Shown: one piece after another, positions 34,514 through 48,276 of the stretch
Numbering within the stretch: the first letter of the stretch is position 1
How the letters are laid out: the number at the start of each line of letters is the position of its first letter
NCBI GenBank assembly: GCA_021845645.1
Contig: JAJZVM010000020.1
Location: 1 to 64,000 of the forward strand
DNA: 64,000 nt
Direction of reading: 5' to 3'
Source of the DNA: Bacillota bacterium
GTDB lineage: Bacteria > Bacillota_E > JAJZYS01 > JAJYTV01
The notes under the pieces: generated by a model
What the model saw: the letters and a program-made list of their open reading frames with translations, nothing else
Databases searched by the model: none
Told to the model about the DNA's origin: nothing
Made by a program: the position numbers and the translations under genes

Positions 34514-35099
34514 GGTGCGGCAGGCGCATCACGATCTCCTCGAGGAAATAGCGGTGCAGGCGACGGTCGTCCGTGAGTTCGGGATGGAAGGAGCCCGCGA
34601 GAAACCGGCCCTGCCGGCAGAGCACGATCTTACCGTCGACGCGGCCCAGCACTTCTACGGAAGGCCCGACCTCCGTCACGTACGGGGCGCGGATAAAGAC
34701 GCCACGCAGCGGCTCACCCGCCACGGGCGCTCCGTCGATGACTTCCTCGAAGCTCTCGCGCTGGCGGCCGAAGGCGTTGCGGCGCACCGTCATGCGCATC
34801 ACGCCGAGGCGAGGCTGGTTCGACCCCTCGATCTCGTCGGCCATCAGGATCATGCCGGCGCACGTGCCGAAGACCGGGATCTCCCCGCTGCGCAGGACGG
34901 GTGCGATCTCGTACTCCTCGAGCAGCATGCCGATGGTCGTGGACTCGCCGCCGGGCAGCACGATACCCGCAAGACCGTCGAGGTCGTCGCGCCGCTTGAC
35001 GAGCCGCACATCCGCACCAAGCGCCGCGAGCACGCGCGCGTGCTCGCGCACGGCCCCCTGGAGGGCCAGAACGCCGATCGTGACCACTCTACCAGCCAC
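34506..35099 (-). CDS. pdxT: pyridoxal 5'-phosphate synthase glutaminase subunit PdxT
   Basis: The glutaminase half of PLP synthase, which supplies ammonia to PdxS. The class I-like triad is present: [11 protein letters not shown], the nucleophile in [10 protein letters not shown], and [10 protein letters not shown] with the His/Glu pair. It has 197 residues. The GTG start at 35099 overlaps the pdxS end by 11 bp; an internal GTG at 35087 is possible. Confidence 0.95.
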   Translation of the reverse strand: MAGRVVTIGVLALQGAVREHARVLAALGADVRLVKRRDDLDGLAGIVLPGGESTTIGMLLEEYEIAPVLRSGEIPVFGTCAGMILMADEIEGSNQPRLGVMRMTVRRNAFGRQRESFEEVIDGAPVAGEPLRGVFIRAPYVTEVGPSVEVLGRVDGKIVLCRQGRFLAGSFHPELTDDRRLHRYFLEEIVMRLPHLA

Positions 35100-35976
35100 G
35101 CTCCTGCATGCGCTCGGCCGGCGCGATCTGAGAAATTTCGATGCCCGGCATCGCCTCGCCCAGCCCGCCGGAGACCTCCGCGAGCACCGCCGCGTCCTGG
35201 AAGTGCGTGGTCGCCCGCACGACGGCGCGCGCCCGCGCCTCGGGGTCCTGCGACTTGAAGATGCCGGAGCCCACGAAGATGCCGTCCACGCCGATCTGCA
35301 TCATGAGCGCGGCGTCGGCGGGCGTTGCGATGCCGCCCGCGGAGAAGTTCACGACCGGCAGCCGGCCGAGGTCGTGCACTTCGCGCACCAGCTCGAGCGG
35401 AGCACCGAGCTCCTTGGCGATCGTGCCGAGCTCGTCCTCCGGCGCGGCGACGACACGTCGGATCTCCGCGTTGACCGTGCGCGCGTGGCGCACCGCTTCC
35501 ACAACGTTGCCAGTACCAGGCTCGCCCTTCGTGCGGATCATCGCGGCGCCTTCGGCAATGCGCCTCAGAGCCTCGCCGAGGTTGCGTGCGCCGCAGACGA
35601 ACGGCACCTTGAACTTCGCCTTGTCGATGTGGTACTGCTCGTCCGCCGGCGTCAGCACCTCGGACTCGTCGATGTAGTCCACGCCGAGCGCCTCGAGGAT
35701 CTGCGCCTCGACAAAGTGGCCGATGCGGGCCTTGGCCATGACCGGAATCGTCACGGCGTCCATGATCTCGCGCACGATGCGCGGGTCCGCCATGCGGGCC
35801 ACGCCGCCCGCCGCGCGGATGTCCGCCGGCACGCGCTCGAGCGCCATGACGGCCACCGCCCCGGCGCGCTCCGCGATCACGGCCTGCTCAGGCGTCGTGA
35901 CATCCATGATGACGCCGCCCTTGAGCATCTCTGCGAGACCCGCCTTTACGCGGAAGGTACCAACCTCTCGCTCCAT
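35089..35976 (-). CDS. pdxS: pyridoxal 5'-phosphate synthase lyase subunit PdxS
   Basis: Builds PLP from ribose 5-phosphate, glyceraldehyde 3-phosphate and ammonia as a dodecamer with PdxT. The family signature is intact: [36 protein letters not shown] (catalytic Lys), [20 protein letters not shown] and [18 protein letters not shown]. It has 295 residues, the usual length. ATG start with GAGGAGG upstream. A hairpin at 36002-36025 lies in its leader. Confidence 0.96.
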   Translation of the reverse strand: MEREVGTFRVKAGLAEMLKGGVIMDVTTPEQAVIAERAGAVAVMALERVPADIRAAGGVARMADPRIVREIMDAVTIPVMAKARIGHFVEAQILEALGVDYIDESEVLTPADEQYHIDKAKFKVPFVCGARNLGEALRRIAEGAAMIRTKGEPGTGNVVEAVRHARTVNAEIRRVVAAPEDELGTIAKELGAPLELVREVHDLGRLPVVNFSAGGIATPADAALMMQIGVDGIFVGSGIFKSQDPEARARAVVRATTHFQDAAVLAEVSGGLGEAMPGIEISQIAPAERMQERGW

Positions 35977-36001
35977 ATATCCAAGACCTCCTCGACGATA
36001 G

Positions 36002-36025
36002 AGGGCCTGCCACGGGGCAGGCCCT
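36002..36025. promoter_or_regulatory. hairpin in the pdxS leader
   Basis: AGGGCCTGCC and GGCAGGCCCT form a 10-bp stem with a 4-nt loop, 26-50 nt before the pdxS start. It has no U-run on the minus strand. It may stabilise the transcript or terminate plus-strand transcription. Confidence 0.35.
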
Positions 36026-36164
36026 GCCTCCGAAACGCGTGGTGCTCGTGCGCGCTCTTGTGGTCGACATCATTCTAGCATGTCGATGCACCGGCAGGTG
36101 CGTTTCCGGTCGATCCCAGCAGGCTTTGTCCCTGCGGCGGCGTACTCACTTTTCGGGGGGGCGT

Positions 36165-36537
36165 GTGTCCGTGGCCATCGCCCGCATCCTCAACGAGTCC
36201 AAGGCGACGGAACTGGCAGGGCGCGCCCGCATCGCGGACCGCTTCTTCTCCCGCATGTGGGGTCTTCTGGGCAGGCGCAGCCTTGCCGCAGGCGAGGGCC
36301 TGGTCATCGTGCCCTGCCGCAGCGTGCACGCGGCGTTCATGCGCTTTCCGCTCGATGTGCTCTTCCTGGACCGCCAGGGCGTCGTGCGGCACGCGATGCA
36401 GCTCTTGCCTTGGCGCTTCGCCGGTCGTGCCGGCCGCCTACCTGGTCGTCGAGCTGCCTCTCGGTACGATTGCCCAGGCGGCCACCGCTCCCGGAGACGT
36501 CATCCGCATCCTGCCGGAGGCATCCGATGAAGCGTAA
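36165..36537 (+). pseudogene. DUF192 protein gene with a frameshift
   Basis: DUF192 proteins are small secreted or cytoplasmic beta-rich proteins of unknown function. The first part reads GLLGRRSLAAGEGLVIVPC, HAAFMRFPLDVLFLD and MQLLPWRFA in one frame. The conserved ending PVVPAAYLVVELPLGT and PGDVIRIL is in another frame, starting at 36421. The shift lies at about 36415-36421, where a one-base insertion or two-base deletion would restore the family pattern PWR-x-SPVV. It is a real lesion or a sequencing error. The GTG start at 36165 follows a G-rich site, and the 3' end overlaps the S53 protease gene by 11 bp, so the two were coupled. Confidence 0.75.
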
Positions 36538-38368
36538 GATCCTCACGATCGCCCTGGGTGGCGCACTTTGCGTGGCCAGCGCGGTTCCCGCGCTCGCGGC
36601 GAGCCATGTCACCGCCTACGCCGGCAGCCAGACGCTGCTGCTCGCAGGGCGGAGCGTATCGCCAAGCGGCGACGCCTTCTTCAACGGCACGAACATGGCG
36701 CCCGTGTCGCTCGTCTACGAGGGCAGGCTCTACATCGCGGCGCGCTATGCCGCGAGCCTCGCGCATCTGGCGATCCACTGGCAGCCCAGGCGGCAGATGG
36801 TGGTGATCGGCGGCACGCCGCCGCCGGAGCTGATGAGCGCCATGGCACGCACGGCGACCTTCAAGGGCGCCGTGTCGGTCCAGGTCCGGCGGGTGCGACT
36901 CGTCGTGCGCCGGCGCGAGTGGACGCCGGCCGGTAGGATCCTGCAGGTCGGCGGCCAGCGCCTGCCGGACGCCCTCTACGCCCAGCACACCATGTACATG
37001 CCGATCTCTCTCCTGGCAACCGCGATCAGTCTCAAGCTCACATGGCCCCAGCAGACGACGCCGACCGGCCTCTACGCGCGTATCTCCCTGCCCGTCTCGA
37101 CGCTGCAGCCCGGCAGCGTCCTGGGCGTCTCGGCCATCGTCGGCGGGGTTCCCGCCAGCGATCCCTTGGGGTTCACCTGGACGATGCGCAATCCCGAAGG
37201 CAATCTCGTGCCGCTCATGGGCGGCAACAGCGCCCGGCAGGAGCAGGTGCCGTTCGGCGTCAATGCGGCGCGCGGACTCTACCGACTGGCCGTGACCGTG
37301 ACCGACGGCCGCACAGGGCAGCGCACGACGGCCTTCGCCGACGTGCGGCTGCGCGGATCGGCGCCGTCCGGGCTGTCGGTGCCACCCTTCGGCTTCACGC
37401 CGCAGACGATCGCCAGAGCCTACGACATCTACAACACCTGGCTCGGTGGCGATTTCGGCCAGGGACAGGCCATCGTGCTCTACGAGCGGCAGGGCTTCTC
37501 CTACCAGGACATCGCTGTGTTCGACAACACGTTCGGACTGCCCGCGCCCAGCATTCGCGTGGAGAGCCTCTCGGGCCAGAGCCTCGCACCGGGCATCGAG
37601 GCCACGATGGATATCGAATGGGCGCACGCCCTTGCGCCGCTGAGCCAGCTCATCGTCGTCGAGGACAGCGCGGGCAGTTCGCCGCAGGCCTTTCCGTCCG
37701 ACCTCGTCGGCTCCCTCGCGGGCCAGGCCCGCAACGGCGCGGAGATCGCCAGCGTCTCGTGGGGCGTCTCGGCCTACGGCGGCGCGTTCCAGAACCCAAA
37801 CCAGCAGCTCGCGGCGCTGGAGGCCGAGGGATTCTCGCTGTTCGTGGCGGGCGGCGACAACTTCGGCCAGTCCGGATCGCCGCCGCTCGTTTGGCCCGCC
37901 GTCGACCCGAGCGTCGTGGCCGTGGGCGGCACCACCCTCTTCGAGCGCAACCCCGCGAGCTTCTTCGAGACCTACTGGAACCAGCCTACCGACGCCTCCA
38001 CCTTCGGCGCCACATGGTACCAGGCGCCCTACTGGCAGCAGCGCGCGTCCGGCAAGGCGCTGCGCCAGGTGCCTGACGTGGCCTTCGACGGCAACCCGCG
38101 CACGGGCGTCGCCGTCTACATGAACGGCGACTGGTGGGTCGAGGGCGGGACGAGCCTCGGCGCTCCGGCGTGGGCGGCGGTCTGGGCGCTTTGCCGTTCC
38201 GCCGTGCCTTACGCGCCGTCGGCGTCACAGGCGCTCTACAGCGTGGCCGCATCGCGCTACGGCCCTGGAGCCCTGCACAACCCAAATGGCGCCCCGTACG
38301 ACCCCAGGACGGGCATCGGCTCGCCCGACGTCGCCGATCTGATTTCGGCGCTGCGCGCCCTCTACTGA
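36527..38368 (+). CDS. secreted sedolisin-family (S53) serine-carboxyl peptidase (613 aa)
   Basis: Residues 1-~25 are a signal peptide (KILTIALGGALCVASAVPAL, then ALAAS). Residues ~30-170 look like one or two copper-amine-oxidase-N-type stalk domains. Residues ~190-280 are beta-rich. The catalytic domain (~285-613) carries the sedolisin residues: Glu358 and Asp362 in GIEATMDIEW, Asp444 in FVAGGDNFG and Ser543 in GGTSLGAPAW, so it should be active. I see no typical activation (pro-kumamolisin) domain at the N-terminus, which is unusual. Such enzymes work at low pH outside the cell. It is translationally coupled to the DUF192 gene. Confidence 0.88.
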   Translation: MKRKILTIALGGALCVASAVPALAASHVTAYAGSQTLLLAGRSVSPSGDAFFNGTNMAPVSLVYEGRLYIAARYAASLAHLAIHWQPRRQMVVIGGTPPPELMSAMARTATFKGAVSVQVRRVRLVVRRREWTPAGRILQVGGQRLPDALYAQHTMYMPISLLATAISLKLTWPQQTTPTGLYARISLPVSTLQPGSVLGVSAIVGGVPASDPLGFTWTMRNPEGNLVPLMGGNSARQEQVPFGVNAARGLYRLAVTVTDGRTGQRTTAFADVRLRGSAPSGLSVPPFGFTPQTIARAYDIYNTWLGGDFGQGQAIVLYERQGFSYQDIAVFDNTFGLPAPSIRVESLSGQSLAPGIEATMDIEWAHALAPLSQLIVVEDSAGSSPQAFPSDLVGSLAGQARNGAEIASVSWGVSAYGGAFQNPNQQLAALEAEGFSLFVAGGDNFGQSGSPPLVWPAVDPSVVAVGGTTLFERNPASFFETYWNQPTDASTFGATWYQAPYWQQRASGKALRQVPDVAFDGNPRTGVAVYMNGDWWVEGGTSLGAPAWAAVWALCRSAVPYAPSASQALYSVAASRYGPGALHNPNGAPYDPRTGIGSPDVADLISALRALY

Positions 38369-38522
38369 TCGCCGCGGGGCCAATGGCCTGCGTTTGCGGT
38401 GCACCGTGCTGGCAGCCGCCACAGGCTGCGCGCAGCATGTTCCAACATAACGCGCTCCCGCAGGCAGACTCTAGGTTCGCCCGTCTGAGACGGCGGGCGA
38501 TCCGCAAGAGGGGGCTGCCCGT

Positions 38523-39332
38523 TTGATCGGTTCGAACCAGCTGACCGTGTCCGAGGCGATGGGTCTGCACGAGGTCCTGCTTGGAACATCGAACACGCTC
38601 GAGAAGCTCGCGTTCTACGCCGACGAGACGCGGAGTCACGAGTTCGAGACCGTGTTCCGCGCGCACGAGCGCGCATTCGAGAGGACCTACCAGGAGCTCC
38701 TCGGCTTCGCGCGGGGCTCTGGCACGCAGGAGCCAGGCATGACGCAGTCCGGCTCGCACTTCCGTGGATCCCAGAGCGGCCAGACGCCGAATCGGCAGAC
38801 GATCCGTCCCGAGCCGACCGGCCGTATCGAGGACCGCACCATGGTTCTGGACTGCCTCGTCGACTGCAAGACGTTGGCGGTGACGTCCATGACCGTGGCC
38901 ACAGAGGCCTCGCAGCCTGCACTTCGCCGCACCATGGCCGACATCTCGCGCCAGCACCTCGAGTCCGCCTATGAGCTCTACAAGATCGCGGAGCAGCACG
39001 GCTGGTACCCCAGCCTCAAACCCCAGGAATCCCCGGAGGAATGGCTTCGCTCGACGCACCTCCCGCCCGCGCATCAGGGGGTCTCGCGGTTCGGCACGAC
39101 GTACGCGTCGCGCGACGGCGGCACGACCTATACCGGTGCCACAGCCGGGATCCAGGAGTCCTACGGCAGCCGCGGATATGCGCAGACGCAGTCCGGCTAC
39201 GGTCGGACGGCCGCCGGCGCGAGCTACGGCTACCAGGCTTCCGGACGCACCGAGTCCAGCTATCCGGGGCAGCGCACAGGCGTGCAATACGCCGCGCCGG
39301 ACCTAGAACCCGCGCAGACGCGTCGCCACTGA
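38523..39332 (+). CDS. CotF-like spore coat protein with Tyr/Gly-rich tail (269 aa)
   Basis: The first ~160 residues match the coat F family: two helical segments, with DRTMVLDCLVDCKTLAV and RRTMADISRQHLESAYELY, then IAEQHGWYPSL. Between them lies a polar Gln/Ser/Gly linker. The last ~75 residues are low complexity, rich in Tyr, Gly, Ser and Thr (GYGR, SYGSRGY), a composition suited to cross-linked coat layers. TTG start with GAGGGGG 8 nt upstream. A coat role and sporulation-time expression are inferred from the family. Confidence 0.8.
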   Translation: MIGSNQLTVSEAMGLHEVLLGTSNTLEKLAFYADETRSHEFETVFRAHERAFERTYQELLGFARGSGTQEPGMTQSGSHFRGSQSGQTPNRQTIRPEPTGRIEDRTMVLDCLVDCKTLAVTSMTVATEASQPALRRTMADISRQHLESAYELYKIAEQHGWYPSLKPQESPEEWLRSTHLPPAHQGVSRFGTTYASRDGGTTYTGATAGIQESYGSRGYAQTQSGYGRTAAGASYGYQASGRTESSYPGQRTGVQYAAPDLEPAQTRRH

Positions 39333-39410
39333 TCCAGACCGGTCAGGCGACGGGGGGCCGTCCAATGGGCAGCGCTGGCTGCCAGGCGGGCGGCCCGCGC
39401 CGCTTGCTGA

Positions 39411-39444
39411 AGCAGGAAAAGGCTCCCCGGCCGTGCGGGGAGCC
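39411..39444 (-). terminator. intrinsic terminator of gyrA
   Basis: On the minus strand GGCTCCCCG and CGGGGAGCC form a 9-bp stem followed by a TTTT run (39417-39420). It lies 16 nt past the gyrA stop. Confidence 0.85.
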
Positions 39445-39459
39445 TCGGATGCGAGTCGC

Positions 39460-41913
<2,454 letters not shown>

Positions 41914-42085
41914 TCAGGTCCCTCCACCGTGCGTACGCAAAAAAATGGGGACACGCCCCAAGCCGCTTCTAGCATATCCTTTGCATGCCCGCAGTGTCCA
42001 CTCGAGGGGTTGGAGCCGAGAAGCCGCGAGGCTAGAATGGCCTTGTCCGTCGCTGCTGGCGAGCCGCCCGGAGAGGAGGAGGTCC

Positions 42086-43000
42086 ATGGAGCACCGCCAC
42101 GGTCACGCCGTCGCCCACGACCAGGCCGACGGGGAGCGCTTTCTGCGGGCGGCCTTCGCCCTGGCCGTCGCCATCCTGCTGGTGGAAGCGGCGGGCGGCT
42201 TTGTCGCGCACAGCCTCGGCCTCCTCGGCGACGCGGGGCACGTGCTCACGGACGTCCTGGCGCTAGGCGCCTCACTCTTCTCGGCGCGCCTGGAGCGCCG
42301 CCCGCCGGCCGGGCGGTGGAGCTACGGCTTTTCGCGGGCCGGCATCCTCGCGGCGCTCTTCAACGCGTCAACACTGCTCGTGGTGTCCGGAGCGATCATC
42401 ATCGAGGCGATCGGACGCCTTCTCCACCCTGTCGCGGTGCAGGGGACGATCGTCTGGGTGGTGGCGCTTTCGAGCCTTCTCGGCAACCTCTACATCGGCC
42501 TTCGGCTGCACGGCGGGCACAGCCACCAAAGCCTCAACGTGCGCAGCGCCTGGCTGCACGTGATGACGGATGCGGCGGCGTCTGGAACCGTGCTCCTGGC
42601 CGGCGTCGTCATCGCCCTCACAGGCTGGCGCGTCGCAGACCCGATCGCGTCCATCGTAGTCTCGCTGCTGATCGTGCGCTTTGCCTGGGGCATCCTCTCG
42701 GAGACCGTGGCGATCCTGATGGAGGCGACGCCAGGTGACGTCGACCTTGTGGCGCTCAGCGAGGCGATCTCGTCCGACAGCGCCGTGCGTTCCTGCCACC
42801 ACCTGCACGTGTGGAGCATCGGCAGCGGCGAGCGGGCCCTCTCGGCGCACCTCGTGCTGCGCGACATGCCGCTCGCCGATACGGGCGCCGTGATCTCGCG
42901 CTCCTCGAGACTCCTCGAGGAGCGGTTCGGCATTGCCCACTGCACCTTCCAGGTGGAGAGCCAGGACCGCCCCTGCGGCGACGGCGACTGCGCCTCATGA
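42086..43000 (+). CDS. cation diffusion facilitator (Zn/Co-type efflux) transporter
   Basis: A 304-residue CDF protein with six membrane helices. The two metal-site motifs are [13 protein letters not shown] (TM2, HxxxD) and [13 protein letters not shown] (TM5, HxxxD), the set typical of zinc exporters. The cytosolic C-terminal domain ([20 protein letters not shown]) is present. A His-rich N-terminus ([10 protein letters not shown]) precedes TM1, and the C-terminus ends with a Cys-containing acidic stretch. ATG with GAGGAGG upstream. It is inserted between gyrB and gyrA in opposite orientation, probably a later insertion. Confidence 0.92.
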   Translation: MEHRHGHAVAHDQADGERFLRAAFALAVAILLVEAAGGFVAHSLGLLGDAGHVLTDVLALGASLFSARLERRPPAGRWSYGFSRAGILAALFNASTLLVVSGAIIIEAIGRLLHPVAVQGTIVWVVALSSLLGNLYIGLRLHGGHSHQSLNVRSAWLHVMTDAAASGTVLLAGVVIALTGWRVADPIASIVVSLLIVRFAWGILSETVAILMEATPGDVDLVALSEAISSDSAVRSCHHLHVWSIGSGERALSAHLVLRDMPLADTGAVISRSSRLLEERFGIAHCTFQVESQDRPCGDGDCAS

Positions 43001-43073
43001 TCCTCCGCGCAGGATGGGCGAAGGCGCCGCGGCACGGGTGGTCCCCATGCGCGGCGTCTTCTTGGACGGCGCG

Positions 43074-45194
<2,121 letters not shown>

Positions 45195-45217
<23 letters not shown>

Positions 45218-45644
45218 GCGGATCTCCCTCCTTGCAGGCCCCGAGTGCTGTAAATGCATGGCGCAGGTCCGGATCCCGGATGAGATCCGCCGCCTTGCCC
45301 GGCGGGGCTGGCGGCACCTCTGTCCTGCGCGGCAGTTCCGCGAGGGATTCGGTTCGCGGCAGGGTACCCTGCCTGAGGTGGATGTCGCGCACCTCGATGC
45401 GGTGGCGCTTCAGGGCCTCCAGGATCACCGGCCGCGCGAACGACGTCTCTTCCGCCCAGACGCCGGAATCGGCGACCAGCCACAGGACGCCGCGCTCGAC
45501 GCGCAGCGGGCGCACGTGCCGCGCGACCTCCGGCCCGACGATCTCCTCCCAGTGCCCGTAGGCCTGGTAGAGGCGCATCTGCCGGATGAAGCCGCTGCTC
45601 GCCACGAACCCCTTCAGGATATCCCCCAGCCTTGATTCTACCAT
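45195..45644 (-). CDS. DciA-like protein (DUF721)
   Basis: A 149-residue protein with the DUF721 core in residues ~10-95: FIRQMRLYQAYGHWEEIVG, VRPLRVERGVLWLVADSGVW and WAEETSFARPVILEAL. DUF721 proteins include the DciA helicase loader of bacteria without DnaC/DnaI; similar genes sit near recF in Actinobacteria and other lineages. The C-terminal ~50 residues are Pro-rich and disordered. The start ATG overlaps the recF stop by 7 bp. Whether it loads the DnaB at the end of the window is inference. Confidence 0.85.
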
Positions 45645-46711
45645 GTCCTTACGTAGTCTCCGCCACGCACCGCATAGGTGCCGCCGGGTTGCATGCCCGC
45701 AAGGGCGGACTCCGTCGTGGTGACGATCGTCTGCGTGCCTGTCGCCGCGAGGAGAAGATTGCGCCGCCGGTCCTGGTCGAGCTCCGACAGGACGTCGTCG
45801 AGGAGCAGGACAGGCGGACCGCCGGCTCCCGCGCCGAGCAGCGAGACCGCCGCAAGCTTGAAGGCGACGAGCACGGTGCGCTGTTCGCCCTGCGAGCCGT
45901 AGAGCCTGAGGTCGCGGCCCTCGATGTCTGCCCGCAGATCGTCGCGGTGGGGACCAAGCAGGCTGGTGCGCCGCCTAAACTCGTCGTCGCGGCGCTCCTG
46001 GAGCAGCACGAGCGCCTGCCCCGGGTCTGTCGTCTTGAGGGAGGGCTCGTAGCTAAGCCGCGCAGGTGTGTCGCCCGAGATCTCCGCGCTGCGCGCCGAG
46101 AAATGCGGCGCGAGGAGATCGACGAGCTTCTGCCGTTCCCGCGTCAATGCGACTGCTGCCTGGGCCCAGGCGGAATCCCAAGTGCCGAGCAGTTCCTTCG
46201 GGGGGCGCTCGTAGCTCCGCAGCAGGGCGTTGCGCTGGCGCAGGACCTGCCCGTAGCGCACGTGGGCTTGGCGGTAGCTCGACGACCCTTGGCCCACGTC
46301 GAGATCGAGCAGGCGTCGCCGGTCGGCCGGCGCGCCCTTGAGCGCCAGGAGGTCTTCCGGGGCGAACAGCACCGCGGCGAAGTCGCCCAGGGGATCCTGT
46401 CCGCGCCGCAGCAGCTTTCCCTCACGCTGGCGTACGACGCGCCCTCCCTCCACCCGGGCACTCAGCTGGTACTCCCCGCTCGGTCTCCCGATGCGGGCAC
46501 GCAGGTAGGCGCTGCCCTCCGAGAAGGCGACGAGCTCATCCGGCCTGGACGTGCGATGCGAGCGCCCCGTCGCGAGCAGAAAGACAGCTTCGAGGAGGTT
46601 CGTCTTGCCTTGCGCGTTCGGCCCGGTGAACAGGGTGAGTCCAGGGTCGAACGTGACCTCGGCCGCCGCGACATTGCGCCAGTGTTCGAGTGAGAGCGAC
46701 TCAATGATCAT
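45638..46711 (-). CDS. recF: DNA replication and repair protein RecF
   Basis: An SMC-like ATPase that loads RecA at gaps. Walker A GPNAQGKTNLLEAVFLLATG (~residues 30-49), an ABC-type signature near YGSQGEQRTVLVAFKLA and Walker B LLLDDVLSELDQDRR are complete. It has 357 residues. It overlaps the yaaA-like gene by 11 bp upstream and the dciA-like gene downstream, as part of the dnaN operon. Confidence 0.96.
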   Translation of the reverse strand: MIIESLSLEHWRNVAAAEVTFDPGLTLFTGPNAQGKTNLLEAVFLLATGRSHRTSRPDELVAFSEGSAYLRARIGRPSGEYQLSARVEGGRVVRQREGKLLRRGQDPLGDFAAVLFAPEDLLALKGAPADRRRLLDLDVGQGSSSYRQAHVRYGQVLRQRNALLRSYERPPKELLGTWDSAWAQAAVALTRERQKLVDLLAPHFSARSAEISGDTPARLSYEPSLKTTDPGQALVLLQERRDDEFRRRTSLLGPHRDDLRADIEGRDLRLYGSQGEQRTVLVAFKLAAVSLLGAGAGGPPVLLLDDVLSELDQDRRRNLLLAATGTQTIVTTTESALAGMQPGGTYAVRGGDYVRTW

Positions 46712-46925
46712 CGCTCGTGATCTCCAGTTCCTCGCCTTCCCACTTGAGGATGTCGCCTAGACGGACGAAATGGCTGCGCCTCGTCTCGACGCTGCCGTTG
46801 ACCTGGATCTGGCCAGCCTGTACGAGCTGCTTCGCCTGGCCTCCCGTCTCGGCCCAGCCCGCGAGATGCACAGCCGCCTGCAGCGGCAGGCCTCTCTGTG
46901 CGTTCCTGATGGGCAACGAACGCAT
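46701..46925 (-). CDS. yaaA: S4-domain RNA-binding protein YaaA
   Basis: A 74-residue S4-domain protein (AGWAETGGQAKQLVQAGQIQ, then VNGSVETRR) between dnaN and recF, the conserved place of yaaA. S4 folds bind structured RNA. The start ATG overlaps the dnaN stop by one base. Confidence 0.9.
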   Translation of the reverse strand: MRSLPIRNAQRGLPLQAAVHLAGWAETGGQAKQLVQAGQIQVNGSVETRRSHFVRLGDILKWEGEELEITSDDH

Positions 46926-48037
46926 CAGGACTCGGTCTGCCGCAAGGGCATGACGATGGCGAACTGGTCACGGCGATCCACATCAGGTCTGAAGCGCGCC
47001 GGGCTCTCGGCATGCATCACCTCGAGCACGGCAGGTCCGTCGGGCAGCGACCTGAGTCCGTCCACGAGGTACTTCGGTCCAAAGACGAGTTCCACCGGTT
47101 CTCCGCTCGTCTCCACCGGCACCTCCTCGGCTCCTTGGCCGCCTTCGCTGGAACTTGCGCTGATGCGGACAAGGTTCTCCTCGACCCTCAGCCGGATGCG
47201 CGCGTTCTTCTGGTCGGCGACGAGCTGTGTGCGCTCTGCGGCTGCCAGAACAGGTCCAAGGTCGAAACGGACCGTCGTCGCGTAGCTGTCGAAGACGATG
47301 CGGCGCGTGTCGGGGAACTGCGCGCGAATGGACGTGAGGAACGTCGAGAGGCCTCCTGGTGTGCGCAGGAGCAGGCGATTCTGCTCGAACCGCACATCGA
47401 TCTCGTCGTCGGGCAGCGCCCGGACGATCTCCCCAAGAGCACGCGCCGGCAGCAGGATCTCCTGGTCCGGACCCTCGCTCGCAACGGGCAACCTGGCCCA
47501 GGCCAGGCGATGGTTGTCGGTCGTCGCCGCGGAGAGATAGCCCTCTCGCAGCGTGAGATACATGCCGATCGTGAATAGACGACCGTCGTCACGTGCTGAG
47601 ACGGCATAGCTCGTCTTGCGCACGAGCTCCTTGAGCGCGTCTCCACGCACCTTGAAGGGCTCCACCTGGCTCTCGAAGTCGAGCGACGGGAACTCCTCGC
47701 TGCGCAGCGTTGGCAGGTCGAAGCGAGAGCGCAGGAACCGGATCCCGACCTGGCCCTCGAGCCCGCGGAACTGCACGGCCGTCTCAGGCGGCACCAGGCG
47801 CAGGAGGTCGGCGAAGGTGCGTGCCGGCACCAGGACGGCGCCTTCGGATTCCACCTCGGCGGCGATAGCCACACGCATCGCCAGTTCGCCATCGGTTGCC
47901 GTCAGCTCGACCTCTCCACGGCTGGCGCGCAGGAGCACGCCTGTCATGGACGGGACCTGGTCGCGCTGAGCCACGGCACGGGAGACGAGCACGAGGGCAT
48001 CTGACAGGATCTGGGCTGGCGTCTCGAAGATGAGCAT
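46925..48037 (-). CDS. dnaN: DNA polymerase III sliding clamp (beta)
   Basis: The processivity clamp, 370 residues with three repeated clamp folds (for example VLLRASRGEVELTATDGELA, TYLTLREGYLSAATTDNHR-like and AIVMPLR near the end). The start is ATG 48037 (MLIFETPAQIL), which fits the family; an extension to 48082 is less likely. The upstream region holds DnaA-box-like sites. Confidence 0.95.
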   Translation of the reverse strand: MLIFETPAQILSDALVLVSRAVAQRDQVPSMTGVLLRASRGEVELTATDGELAMRVAIAAEVESEGAVLVPARTFADLLRLVPPETAVQFRGLEGQVGIRFLRSRFDLPTLRSEEFPSLDFESQVEPFKVRGDALKELVRKTSYAVSARDDGRLFTIGMYLTLREGYLSAATTDNHRLAWARLPVASEGPDQEILLPARALGEIVRALPDDEIDVRFEQNRLLLRTPGGLSTFLTSIRAQFPDTRRIVFDSYATTVRFDLGPVLAAAERTQLVADQKNARIRLRVEENLVRISASSSEGGQGAEEVPVETSGEPVELVFGPKYLVDGLRSLPDGPAVLEVMHAESPARFRPDVDRRDQFAIVMPLRQTES

Positions 48038-48115
48038 CGCGTATTCACCCCGCGTAAGAACTGCTTGGACGTACTTGATCAATCAAAGGAGCAGGAGCAG
48101 TAGAGTCCGGGATAG

Positions 48116-48270
48116 TGTGGATATCCGCTGCGAGGCAGTAGGATGGCGCCTCCGGTGGTGGGATGGAAAGTGGACAACCTGGGGATGAGGTCAGGGGATG
48201 TCCACAGGGTCGGACTTGTCCCCAATGGATGCACTGCATATCCGCAGCCCTTTCCACATGGTTGTGCACA
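48116..48270. promoter_or_regulatory. DnaA-box-like sites between dnaA and dnaN (origin part 2)
   Basis: The 239-bp gap has TGTGGATAT (48116-48124, one mismatch to the reverse consensus), ATGTCCACA (48198-48206), CTTTCCACA (48250-48258) and TTGTGCACA (48262-48270). An A/T-richer stretch lies at about 48070-48090. Bacillus origins place the unwinding element in this gap. Confidence 0.6.
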
Positions 48271-48276
48271 GGGCGA

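Noticed and set aside
32367..35258. A 963-codon plus-strand frame across serS, mtnA, the T-box and pdxT
   Set aside because: It crosses several well-supported minus-strand genes and a structured leader. Long antisense frames are expected at this GC content.
36039..36530. An intact 163-residue protein covering the DUF192 region
   Set aside because: Its last ~35 residues are out of frame relative to the conserved DUF192 ending, so the gene is treated as frameshifted.
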